Assembly (NCBI GenBank): GCA_050330995.1
Contig: JBHJHI010000002.1
Span: forward strand, 62,001 to 126,000
DNA from: Thermohalobaculum sp050330995
GTDB lineage: Bacteria > Pseudomonadota > Alphaproteobacteria > Rhodobacterales > Rhodobacteraceae
Length of the DNA stretch: 64,000 bases
Direction of reading: 5' to 3'
This document shows positions 8,489-16,553 of the stretch, piece by piece; position 1 is the first letter of the stretch, and every line of letters starts with the position of its first letter. The notes beneath the pieces are model-generated. The model saw only the letters and a list, made by a program, of their open reading frames with translations, was not told the origin of the DNA and did not search any database. The translations under genes and the position numbers were made by a program.

Positions 8489-10107
8489 TCTTCGGCGCCC
8501 TGCCGCTCGGCGAGGCCGAGGGCGCGGTCCTCGCCCATTCCGTGGCGCTGCCGGACGGACGGCTGAAGAAGGGCACCCGGCTCGGGGCGGCCGATCTCGC
8601 CCGGCTCGCCGCGGCCGGCCACGCGAGCGTGATCGCGGCCCGGCTCGACGCGGACGACGTGGCCGAGGACGCGGCCGCCGAGCGTCTGGGCCGCGCGCTC
8701 GCGCCCGACCCGGCTGCGCTCGGCCTGACCCGCTCGGCCGCCTTCACCGGGCGGCTCAACCTGCACGCCGCCCGCTCGGGACTGCTGCGCCTCGACCGCG
8801 ACCGCGTGCAGGCGATCAACGCCGTGCACGAGGCGGTCACGCTCGCGACGCTGGAGGACGCCGTGCGCGTCGAGGCGGGCGCCATGGTCGCCACCGTCAA
8901 GATCATCCCCTACGCCGCGCCCGAGGCGGCGCTCGCCGCGGCGGAGCGGCTGGTGGTCGGGACGCCGGTGCTGGCGGTCGACCCGCCCGCGATCGCGAGC
9001 GCGGGGCTCGTGCTCACCGTGACGCCGGGGATGAAGCCCACGCTCCTCGACAAGGGCGCCGAAGCTGTGCGCGCCCGTCTCGACGCGCTCGGCGTGACGC
9101 TGGCCGAGGAGTGCCGCGTCGCCCACGAGGAAGCCCCGCTCGCCGGGGCGCTCGGGGCGATCGACGGCGAGATCGTGCTGATCCTGACCGCTTCGGCTAC
9201 CTCTGACCGTCTCGACGTCGGCCCGGCGGCGCTGGCGGCCGCGGGCGGGCGGCTCGACCGCTTCGGCATGCCGGTCGATCCGGGCAACCTCCTGTTCCTC
9301 GGCGTGCTCGGCGGGCGCACGGTGATCGGCCTGCCGGGCTGCGCGCGCTCGCCGGCGCTCAACGGCGCGGACTGGGTGCTGGACCGCGTGGTGCACGGCC
9401 GGGTGCCGGACGCAGGCACGATCGGCGCCATGGGGGTCGGCGGTCTGCTGAAGGAGATCCCTGCGCGCCCGAGCCCGCGCACGGCCGCGCCCGCGGGACG
9501 GCGCCCGCGCGTCGCCGGCGTGCTGCTCGCGGCCGGCAGCGCGCGGCGGATGCAGGGGCGCGACAAGCTGCTCGAAGCGATCGATGGCGAGCCGATCCTG
9601 ACGCGCCTGGCGCGCACGCTGATGGCTGCCGGGGTCGACCAGGCGCTCGCCGTGGTCCGCCCCGATGACGGAGCCCGCCGCGCTGCGCTCGCCGGCACCG
9701 GGCTCGGGATCGTCGAGAACCCGCGCGCGGCCGAGGGTATGGGCGGCTCGCTCGCCCGCGGTGTCGCGGCGCTGCCGATGGGGGTGGACGCGGCGCTGAT
9801 CGCGCTCGCCGACATGCCCGATCTGGAGGCCGACGACCTCGCGCGCCTGATCGCCGCCTTCGATCCGGGCGAAGGCCGCGAGATCGTGCGCGCTGCGGCC
9901 CAGGACGGCACGCCGGGCCACCCGGTGCTGTTCGGCCGGCGCTTCTTCGAGCCGCTGGCCTCGCTCGGCGGTGACGAGGGCGCGCGCCGCGTGCTCGCCG
10001 CGCCACGCGACTACGTAGTCGAGGTCCGTCTGCCCGGCCGACGCGCGATCACCGATCTGGATACGCCCGAAGCCTGGGCGTCATGGCGCGCGGCGCGAGC
10101 GGGCTGA
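8485..10107 (+). CDS. Molybdopterin-binding / MobA-like nucleotidyltransferase fusion
   Basis: This 540-residue protein starts with GTG at 8485, overlapping the XdhC-like stop. Residues 1 to about 330 form a MoeA/MogA-like molybdopterin-binding region. From residue 343 a nucleotidyltransferase domain begins with the MobA-type motif VLLAAGSARRMQGRDK and contains LADMPDL (metal-binding aspartates). The domain order is that of the molybdopterin-binding/NTP-transferase fusions found beside XdhC genes. These likely make the cytidylyl form of the cofactor used by xanthine- and CO-dehydrogenase-type enzymes; the nucleotide preference here is inferred. Confidence 0.86.
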   Translation: MIFGALPLGEAEGAVLAHSVALPDGRLKKGTRLGAADLARLAAAGHASVIAARLDADDVAEDAAAERLGRALAPDPAALGLTRSAAFTGRLNLHAARSGLLRLDRDRVQAINAVHEAVTLATLEDAVRVEAGAMVATVKIIPYAAPEAALAAAERLVVGTPVLAVDPPAIASAGLVLTVTPGMKPTLLDKGAEAVRARLDALGVTLAEECRVAHEEAPLAGALGAIDGEIVLILTASATSDRLDVGPAALAAAGGRLDRFGMPVDPGNLLFLGVLGGRTVIGLPGCARSPALNGADWVLDRVVHGRVPDAGTIGAMGVGGLLKEIPARPSPRTAAPAGRRPRVAGVLLAAGSARRMQGRDKLLEAIDGEPILTRLARTLMAAGVDQALAVVRPDDGARRAALAGTGLGIVENPRAAEGMGGSLARGVAALPMGVDAALIALADMPDLEADDLARLIAAFDPGEGREIVRAAAQDGTPGHPVLFGRRFFEPLASLGGDEGARRVLAAPRDYVVEVRLPGRRAITDLDTPEAWASWRAARAG

Positions 10108-10304
10108 GCGTGCCGGGGTCGCGACGATCGGGCCGGGCGTTCCGAGGAAGCCCCACAAGCCTCTGGCGATACTATGGAAGTCCAGAGTAACCGCTCTTTG
10201 TCCGCAGGCGGTGCAGTCTCCGCGCATGCCGATCTCAGGGTGTTGCGAGGGGCTTCGAGGCACGTCGCGACCGCCCGTCCCGGCCCGTGGCGGGGGGGTG
10301 TCGC
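10108..10304. other. Lower-GC convergent intergenic patch with a hairpin
   Basis: These 197 bases lie between two convergent genes and are visibly less GC-rich than their surroundings at about 10145-10210. CTCTGG at 10161-10166 and CCAGAG at 10182-10187 form a 6-bp stem. The palindrome GTCGCGAC occurs at both ends (10118-10125 and 10264-10271). The minus strand is open for about 60 codons here with a C-x2-C motif. It could hold a bidirectional terminator, a small RNA or a small peptide; none is proven. Confidence 0.35.
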
Positions 10305-12263
10305 TCAGCGCTCGCCGACGGTGACGCGGCGGGCGCGTCCGTCGCGCGCGAGGCGCACGCTCGACGCGGCGATCGCGTCGACCCGCCAGCCCCCGATCTC
10401 GTCGCCGATGCCGAAGCGCCGGGTGCGCCCGTCCGGGAACTGCATCAGCGCCTGTTCGCGCCCGTCGAGGCGCAGAACACCGACGAGACGCGGCCTCTCG
10501 GCGAGCGCCGCGATCGAGGCGGGCCGCGCCAAAGGCACGGCCGAGCCGCTCTCGACCGCCGAGCGCCGATCCGCGGCCGTGGTGTCGAGATCCGGCGGCC
10601 GCTTCGGCGGCAACCTGATCCCGTTGTCGGAGATCTCCGGCCCGGCGACCTCGGCTCCCCCCGTCGCGGAGCGCAAGGGCGCAACCCCGGCGCCGAAGCG
10701 CGGCGCCGAGACGGCGGCCAACCGCGCGCCGTCCGCGAGCGGGGCGAGCGCCGGTGCCGGGTCGTTCGGCGTCGTCGCGGCCACGGCTGCCTCGTCCGGG
10801 GCGGCGGCATCGGCGGCGATGGGTGCCGCAGGGGTCGCCGGTGCCTCCGCCGCATCGCCCGCCGGTGCCGGGTCGTTCGGCGTCGTCGCGGCAACGGTCG
10901 CCTCGTCCGGTACGGCGGCGCGGGCGGCGAGGGGCGCCGCGGGGATCGCCGGCGCTTCCGCCGCATTGCCTCCTGACGCTTCGTCGGCGCCGACGGGCGC
11001 CGCGAAAGAGGCTGCCGCCTCCGAGGGTACCGTGTCGGCAGGGACGCGGCCTCGTGGCGTCGGGTCCGTCGCGGCGGGGGACGTTCCGTCATCGGCGGCG
11101 ATCGTCGCCTCGTCCGTCACGAGCGAGGCGCCGGCCTCGCCCTCCGCCGGGACGGGATCGACCCGACCTTCCGCGATCACGAGATCGCCCCCGCCCGTCG
11201 GAGGCGCGCGTCCATCGAGCAGCAGGGCGGCCCCGCCGGCGAGGAGCGCGAGCCCCGCCAGACCGGCGCCGGCGAGCCCGGCGCCTCGCCGTCGCACCGA
11301 GGCCTTCGAGGTCGCCACGTCCCAGCCGTGGTCCGGTTCGGCGAACGTCGCAGGCTCCGTCGGCGCCGTGTCGAAGGGCGGCAGGTCGCGTCGCGTCCTC
11401 CTGTCCCGCGCGGCGGCCGTCGGCGACGGCGGGGGGGCGGACGTCTCCGTTCCGGCGCCGTCCCCGGGGCCGACGGCGCTGCCGAAGCGGCGCATCACGC
11501 CGTCGCGCTCCGGCGCCGGAGCGCTCGTCGGCGGAGGGGGCGGTGTCGCGGCCTCGGCGCCGGCGCCTAGACGACTGAGGTCGAGGCGTTGCGCCCTCGC
11601 CACGTCGCTCGCCTTGGTCTTCGTCGCGGCCGGGGCCTCGTAGACCCCCGTGCCGACCCGGAGGCGGGCACCAGGCTCGGGCCGTGGCGGTGGCGGGTCG
11701 GTGGACGTCGGCGCGGCGTCGCGGAGGGGGCTTGGCGGCGCGATCGGCGGCGACGGCGCGGTCGCCCCGGCGAGGTCGGCGGCGAGATCGGGCGCCCCGG
11801 CGACGCGGCCCGGCACGGTCACGACCGAGGGATCGAAGCCCCAGCCGCGGGCATAGGCGCATGCCTCGCGCACGGTCTGAGCGAGGGCGACCACGACCTC
11901 GGTGCGCGCGCCGTCGCGCCGGCCGAGCGCGACGGCCAGCTCGTCCTCCCCGAGCCCCGTCGTCGCGGCTGCAGCGGTGCGCGCCGCCATGCGCGCCGAG
12001 CCCGAGCGGGGTAGGCGCGGATGGATAGTCGCCACCTGCTCGCCCGGCAGCCAGAGTACCGCTTTCGGGTCCGGATCGGCGCGCCCGGCCCCCGTCGCCG
12101 CGCGCAGGCGGTGGACGTCGCGCGGCAGGCCGTCGGCGTCGAGCGCGGCGGTGGCCACGCTCTCGGCGGGATCGTCGGCCCGGTGCAGCGCGACGGCGTT
12201 CTCGCCGAAGACCAGCACCCAGGGGGCCGCCCCGCCCGACGGGGTTTCCGCTCGCTCGTCCAT
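10305..12263 (-). CDS. Large Pro/Ala-rich membrane protein, possible secretion or pilus assembly factor
   Basis: The 652-residue reading starts at ATG 12263 with GAGGGGTGGGCG just upstream. Residues 1 to about 165 form a globular domain reminiscent of the GspL/PilM fold (WVLVFGENAVALH, then a WLPGEQV stretch). Then follow a Pro-rich linker, one membrane helix at about 322-346, and an Ala/Pro-rich periplasmic linker containing two copies of a 37-residue repeat. A C-terminal domain of about 65 residues (VGVLRLDGREQAL, then RRFGIGDEIGGW) resembles GspC/PilP-type domains. Family assignment rests on memory of layout, not a search. It faces the upstream block convergently. Confidence 0.6.
   Translation of the reverse strand: MDERAETPSGGAAPWVLVFGENAVALHRADDPAESVATAALDADGLPRDVHRLRAATGAGRADPDPKAVLWLPGEQVATIHPRLPRSGSARMAARTAAAATTGLGEDELAVALGRRDGARTEVVVALAQTVREACAYARGWGFDPSVVTVPGRVAGAPDLAADLAGATAPSPPIAPPSPLRDAAPTSTDPPPPRPEPGARLRVGTGVYEAPAATKTKASDVARAQRLDLSRLGAGAEAATPPPPPTSAPAPERDGVMRRFGSAVGPGDGAGTETSAPPPSPTAAARDRRTRRDLPPFDTAPTEPATFAEPDHGWDVATSKASVRRRGAGLAGAGLAGLALLAGGAALLLDGRAPPTGGGDLVIAEGRVDPVPAEGEAGASLVTDEATIAADDGTSPAATDPTPRGRVPADTVPSEAAASFAAPVGADEASGGNAAEAPAIPAAPLAARAAVPDEATVAATTPNDPAPAGDAAEAPATPAAPIAADAAAPDEAAVAATTPNDPAPALAPLADGARLAAVSAPRFGAGVAPLRSATGGAEVAGPEISDNGIRLPPKRPPDLDTTAADRRSAVESGSAVPLARPASIAALAERPRLVGVLRLDGREQALMQFPDGRTRRFGIGDEIGGWRVDAIAASSVRLARDGRARRVTVGER
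10750..10971 (-). repeat. Two tandem copies of a 111-bp coding repeat
   Basis: The segments starting at 10750 and 10861 repeat with a 111-base (37-codon) period. The first 32 bases of each copy (10750-10781 and 10861-10892) are identical, and later parts are similar with scattered changes. The repeat stays in frame inside the Ala/Pro-rich periplasmic linker of the minus-strand membrane protein, so copy-number change would lengthen or shorten the linker without breaking the gene. Confidence 0.85.
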
Positions 12264-12301
12264 CGCCCACCCCTCGGCGCCACACCACTCGCTACTCGGG
12301 G

Positions 12302-15300
12302 TTAGGCTACAAAGCGGCATCCCGCGCCGCAACGTCGTCCGGGCTTCGCCCCGCCGCCCTCACCGGGGCAGCCGGTCGAGCGTGCGGTCCTCCGGGGTCG
12401 CGCCGTGCGATCCCGGGACAGGATCCGGCTCCGGATGCCCTGGTCGAGCACGGAGAGGGTGTCCGAGACCGCGGTATTCCCGGAGGTGTCCTCGTTGTCG
12501 CGCCGGGTCCGGCGGTGTCGCGGGCGTCTGGGAAGGCGGGGGAGGGCGCCTATCTGCACGCCATGCTCCCGATCGTGCACCATCCCGACTACCAGGCGCC
12601 GCTGCGCCCCGACCATCGCTTCCCGATGTCGAAGTACGGCTACCTGCGCGAGGCGCTGGTGCGGCGCGGGCTGATCGACCCCGCGCGCTTCCTCGCGCCC
12701 GCCCCGGCGACGGCCGGCCAGCTCGCGCTCGCCCACGACGCCGCTTACGTCGGGCGGGTGCTCTCGCAGACGCTCGGCGCCGACGAGGTCAAGCGCATCG
12801 GCCTGCCGGGCACCGAGCGGGTGGCGCGCCGCTCGCGCCTCGCCTCGGCCGGTACCTGGCTCGCCGCCCTCCTGGCCTTCGAGCGGGGCCTCGCCGCCAA
12901 CTCGGCCGGCGGCTCGCACCACGCCGGCCCCGAGGGCGGCGCGGGCTTCTGCGTGTTCAACGACGTCGCGGTGGCCGCGGCCAACCTGCGCGCGCAAGGC
13001 CGGCCCGGGCGCATCCTGGTTGTCGACTGCGACGTGCACCAAGGCGATGGCACGGCGAAAATCTTCGCCGACGAACCGGACGTCTTCACCTTCTCGATCC
13101 ACGCGGCCAACAACTACCCGACCGAGAAGGCGGTCTCCGACCTCGACGTCGCGCTGCCCGACCGTACCGGCGATACCGACTACCTCGCAGCCCTCGACCC
13201 CGCGCTCGACCGCGCGGTCGCGGCGTCCTCGCCGTCGATCGCCTTCTACAACGCCGGGGTCGACGTCTGGGAGGGCGACCGGCTCGGGCGGCTCGCGCTC
13301 AGCGCGGACGGCATCCGCGCGCGCGACGCGCTGGTGCTCGGCCGCCTCAGAGGGCACGGCATCCCGACGGTCGCGGTGATCGGCGGCGGCTACGCCCACG
13401 AGCCCGAGGCGCTGGCCGAGCGACACGCCATCGTGTTCGAGGAGGCGGCCAAGCTCGCCGCCTGAGGACGCGTCGCATGTGCGGCGGCGCTCGGTCCCTT
13501 CGGCGCGACAGCCGACGAAGGCGAAGTCGTCCTCGTCGAGGCGTTCGAACCGGTCGAGGCCCGAGACCACCGCGACCACGTCGCCGTCGACCGAGACGAC
13601 GTTCGAGCGGAAGAACGCCCGGATGTCGACGTCCTCGAAGTCCGCGCCGAAGCCTTCGAGCACCAAGGTGTCCTCGCCGCGCTCGAAGTCCGCGACGCAG
13701 TCGAACAGGCTCTCGCCCGCGACGAAGACGAAGGCGTCGGCGCCGCGTCCGCCCTTGAGGATGTCGAGCCCGTCTCCCCCGGACAGCGCGTCGTCGCCGC
13801 GCCCCCCCGAGAGGTGATCACGGCCCTCGCCGCCCGAGAGGCCGTCGTCGCCGTCGCCGCCTTGCAGGCGGTCGCGGCCCTCGTCGCCGAACAGGTCGTC
13901 GTCGCCGCCACGGCCCTTGAGGCGGTCGTGGCCCTCGTGGCCGACGATCAGGTCGCGTCCCGCGTCGCCGGCCAGCCGGTCGTCGCCCGCGCCGCCGTCG
14001 AGACGCTCCGAGCGCAGGAAGGCGTCGCGCTGGACGTGCTCGACCCCGCCCGAGCGCTTCAGCACGTCCGAGAAGCGGGTGGCGGCGAGGATCTCGGCGA
14101 GGTCGTCGTCGAGGACCGCGCGGTTCTCGTAGAACAGCGGGTCGCCGTCGCGCAGCCGCCCGAACTGCTCGGCGACGATCGCGTGCACGGTCGGGCCGAC
14201 CGCGAGGCCGGGCAGGTGGTCCTCGGCGATGGCCCCGATCCAGAGATCGACGTCGAGCACGCTGCCGTAGACGGCCGCGAACTTGGCCTGCACCGCCGGG
14301 TCGGCCGAGATGACAGAGAAATCGTCCGGCGCCAGGGTCGCGGGGTCGATGTCGCCCACCACCGCGCTCCGGGTCTCGACGTAGGGGGCGAGGCCGTGGT
14401 CGCGCCCGCGCGCGATGTTGAGCGCGGGCAGCGACAGCCCGAACGGCTGGCCCTGGTTGAACAGGAGGAAGTTCAGGTCGTCGACCACCTGCTCGTCGAT
14501 CTCGTTGGCGAAGGTGGCGCCGAGGCCGCGCAGCGTGTCGTCGACCCCGTTCACCTCGACCGGCGCGGTGGTGAAGAAGGCGTCGCGCAACTCCAGATCG
14601 TCGACCACCGCGCCGTCGCCGTCGAGCTGGACGAGCGAGGTCGGGATCGCGGTGTGGCCGAAGCGGAAGGCGGCGGTCGAGAACTCGGTGGTGATCGCGG
14701 TGTCGGTGCCGGGCACGAAGCCTCGGTAGGCGCCGAGCGCGTCGCCGACGAGCGAGGGCAGGAACTCCTCGTAGGTGATCTTCTGGATCAGGTGCTCGAC
14801 GACGGCGCGGGCGTTCTGGAACAGCTCTTCGTCGCTCGCGCCGGGGTGGCGCTCGGCCAGCCATTCGGCCCAGTGGTTGTGCTCGTTTACCCAGACGGTG
14901 TGCAGCGAGGCGAGCGCGATGTTCTCGTTGGCGCGCACGTCGCCGGCGAGGAAGAAGACGGACGCCGGCGCCGGGTTCGGCCCCTGGGCGTTCGGCTGGC
15001 CGGCGGTGTTGTAGGGTAGCAGCGAGGCGCCGTCGATCTCGGCGCTGGTCTTCAGCGCGCCCCCCTCGAAGCTGCGCAGCGCCGCCTGTCGGTCGAGCGT
15101 CGCGCCGTAGACGTTCGAGGCGTCGATCTCGGCGGTGATGACGTTCTCGTGCTCGCGCGGGCCGGTCTCGCCGGTGCCGTGCACGTATTCCGAGCGGTGG
15201 AACGCGGTCAGGAGCGGATCGCCGGGGATCGCGACGATCTCGGTCGGGTCCTCGGTCTCGGGCGTGAGGTCGATGTCGTGGTCGAGGAACTGGCCCCAGA

Positions 15301-15508
15301 AGATCCAGTGCGCCGAGAGGCCGAGGCCGTTCGGCGTCTCGCCCTCCTGCATCGAGACGGTGAAGGCGACGTCGCTCGGCGCGGGGCTGGCGCGCATCGT
15401 GCTGAGGCCGTCCTTGTAGCTGGCCGACGGCATGAGCCGCGCGAGCGGCTCGGTGACGTCGGACTGGTCGCCGACGGCCCTGACGTCGTCGAAAGGCAAG
15501 CTTCGCAT
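12302..15508 (-). CDS. Animal-type heme peroxidase with RTX repeats; no stop codon at the expected end
   Basis: The start is ATG 15508, with a GGGGGAGC leader. Residues 1 to about 490 form an animal-peroxidase domain: GQFLDHDIDL (distal histidine region), LHTVWVNEHNHW, and FRFGHT (proximal histidine region). About residues 500-590 carry GGxGxDxLx calcium-binding RTX nonapeptides, then a typical C-terminal region ending FAFVG at base 13511 (666 residues). This points to type I secretion. No stop follows there. The frame stays open for another 402 codons, antisense to the deacetylase gene, until 12302. The tail is low-information, so the true C-terminus is uncertain; stop loss or a sequence error is likely. 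Confidence 0.75.
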   Translation of the reverse strand: MRSLPFDDVRAVGDQSDVTEPLARLMPSASYKDGLSTMRASPAPSDVAFTVSMQEGETPNGLGLSAHWIFWGQFLDHDIDLTPETEDPTEIVAIPGDPLLTAFHRSEYVHGTGETGPREHENVITAEIDASNVYGATLDRQAALRSFEGGALKTSAEIDGASLLPYNTAGQPNAQGPNPAPASVFFLAGDVRANENIALASLHTVWVNEHNHWAEWLAERHPGASDEELFQNARAVVEHLIQKITYEEFLPSLVGDALGAYRGFVPGTDTAITTEFSTAAFRFGHTAIPTSLVQLDGDGAVVDDLELRDAFFTTAPVEVNGVDDTLRGLGATFANEIDEQVVDDLNFLLFNQGQPFGLSLPALNIARGRDHGLAPYVETRSAVVGDIDPATLAPDDFSVISADPAVQAKFAAVYGSVLDVDLWIGAIAEDHLPGLAVGPTVHAIVAEQFGRLRDGDPLFYENRAVLDDDLAEILAATRFSDVLKRSGGVEHVQRDAFLRSERLDGGAGDDRLAGDAGRDLIVGHEGHDRLKGRGGDDDLFGDEGRDRLQGGDGDDGLSGGEGRDHLSGGRGDDALSGGDGLDILKGGRGADAFVFVAGESLFDCVADFERGEDTLVLEGFGADFEDVDIRAFFRSNVVSVDGDVVAVVSGLDRFERLDEDDFAFVGCRAEGTERRRTCDASSGGELGRLLEHDGVSLGQRLGLVGVAAADHRDRRDAVPSEAAEHQRVARADAVRAEREPPEPVALPDVDPGVVEGDRRRGRRDRAVERGVEGCEVVGIAGTVGQRDVEVGDRLLGRVVVGRVDREGEDVRFVGEDFRRAIALVHVAVDNQDAPGPALRAQVGRGHRDVVEHAEARAALGAGVVRAAGRVGGEAPLEGQEGGEPGTGRGEARAARHPLGARQADALDLVGAERLREHPPDVSGVVGERELAGRRRGGREEARGVDQPAPHQRLAQVAVLRHREAMVGAQRRLVVGMVHDREHGVQIGALPRLPRRPRHRRTRRDNEDTSGNTAVSDTLSVLDQGIRSRILSRDRTARPRRTARSTGCPGEGGGAKPGRRCGAGCRFVA
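12563..13465 (+). CDS. Histone deacetylase family protein (acetylpolyamine amidohydrolase/AcuC-like)
   Basis: This 300-residue zinc amidohydrolase of the arginase/deacetylase fold begins at ATG 12563; a GTG at 12515 with a poorer leader is the alternative. Active-site landmarks are the HHAGPEGGAGFCVFND stretch near residues 119-134, with paired histidines, and the zinc site DCDVHQGDG at about 155-163. YNAGVDVWEGDRLG supplies the later aspartate. Bacterial members remove acetyl groups from small molecules such as acetylpolyamines, or from proteins; the substrate here is unknown. The opposite-strand peroxidase frame runs through the whole gene. Confidence 0.92.
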   Translation: MLPIVHHPDYQAPLRPDHRFPMSKYGYLREALVRRGLIDPARFLAPAPATAGQLALAHDAAYVGRVLSQTLGADEVKRIGLPGTERVARRSRLASAGTWLAALLAFERGLAANSAGGSHHAGPEGGAGFCVFNDVAVAAANLRAQGRPGRILVVDCDVHQGDGTAKIFADEPDVFTFSIHAANNYPTEKAVSDLDVALPDRTGDTDYLAALDPALDRAVAASSPSIAFYNAGVDVWEGDRLGRLALSADGIRARDALVLGRLRGHGIPTVAVIGGGYAHEPEALAERHAIVFEEAAKLAA

Positions 15509-15728
15509 GGTGTACGCTCCCCCGGCGAGACTAACGCGACCGGACCTCGTTCCGCATCGACCGACGTCGACGCGACGCCGTTTTTCTACCGTCGCGTGTG
15601 GCGATGGCCGGGCAACACGTCGAAATTGTCCCGACCGGGCTACGCGGTGCTGTGAGAATTGCTACCGCCTCCGGGCCGGCGGCGCCGACAAAGCCGCGGC
15701 CCGTGTCATCCCGGTGCGCGGGGCGGCC

Positions 15729-16553
15729 TCAGGTGCTGGCGCGTCGCACGGCGGCCCGCGCTTCGGCCGCCTGCGCGCGGGCGCGCTTCAGCGCGAGCGA
15801 CCAGACGATGGTGCCGAGCGCCACGAGCCCGATCAGGATGGTGGCGATGGCGTTGATCTTCGGGCTGACCCCGAGGCGGACGGCCGAGAAGATCTTCATC
15901 GGCAGCGTGGTCGAGCCGGGGCCGGCAGTGAAGGAGGCGATCACCAGATCGTCGAGCGAGAGGGTAAAGCTGAGCAGGAAGCCCGAGATCACGCCCGGCA
16001 TGATGAGCGGCAGCGTCACCCGGCGGAACACCGTGGAGGGGCGCGCGCCGAGGTCGGCGGCGGCTTCCTCGACCGAGGTGTCGAAGCCCGAGAGCCGCGC
16101 CTGCACCACCACGGCCGTGTAGCACATCGAGAAGGTGGCGTGCGCCATCACGATGGTGACGAAGCCGCGGTCGAGCGACACGGCGATGAACATCAGAAGG
16201 AGCGACAGCCCGGTGATGACCTCCGGCATCACCAGAGGCGCCAGGATCATCCCCGAGAACAGCGTGCGTCCGAGGAAATTCCCGAGCCGCGCCAGCGCGA
16301 AGCCCGCCATGGTCCCGAGCACCGTCGCGATCGCCGAGGCCGTCAGCGCCACCGTGATCGAGACCCAGAGCGCGTCGAGGAGCTGCTGGTCCTCCCAGAG
16401 CGCGACGTACCAGCGGATCGACCAGCCGCCCCAGACCGCGACCAGCTCGGAGGCGTTGAACGAGTAGATCACCAGGATGACGATCGGCGCGTAGAGGAAC
16501 AGGAAGCCGAGCGTCATCAGCCCCGCGAGCGTCGCCGACGGCCCCCCCTTCAC
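15729..16553 (-). CDS. potI: Putrescine/spermidine-type ABC transporter permease, PotI-like
   Basis: This 274-residue inner-membrane permease has about six helices. The ABC permease loop is EEAAADLGARPSTVFRRVTLP, matching the EAA motif, at about residues 163-183. The GTG start at 16553 overlaps the potH stop (GTGA), so potH and potI are translated as a pair. Together with PotF and PotG, encoded divergently, it forms a polyamine importer; putrescine is the likely substrate by family similarity, not proven. Confidence 0.88.
   Translation of the reverse strand: MKGGPSATLAGLMTLGFLFLYAPIVILVIYSFNASELVAVWGGWSIRWYVALWEDQQLLDALWVSITVALTASAIATVLGTMAGFALARLGNFLGRTLFSGMILAPLVMPEVITGLSLLLMFIAVSLDRGFVTIVMAHATFSMCYTAVVVQARLSGFDTSVEEAAADLGARPSTVFRRVTLPLIMPGVISGFLLSFTLSLDDLVIASFTAGPGSTTLPMKIFSAVRLGVSPKINAIATILIGLVALGTIVWSLALKRARAQAAEARAAVRRAST

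Noticed and set aside
12302..13510. Treating the whole antisense extension of the peroxidase as a genuine protein domain
   Set aside because: It reads as Arg/Gly/Val-rich, low-information sequence exactly opposite a conserved deacetylase; GC-rich codon bias keeps antisense frames open.
13814..15019. Long plus-strand open frame opposite the peroxidase
   Set aside because: Its translation is a Val/Ala/Glu-rich shadow of the RTX and peroxidase codons with no domain signal.
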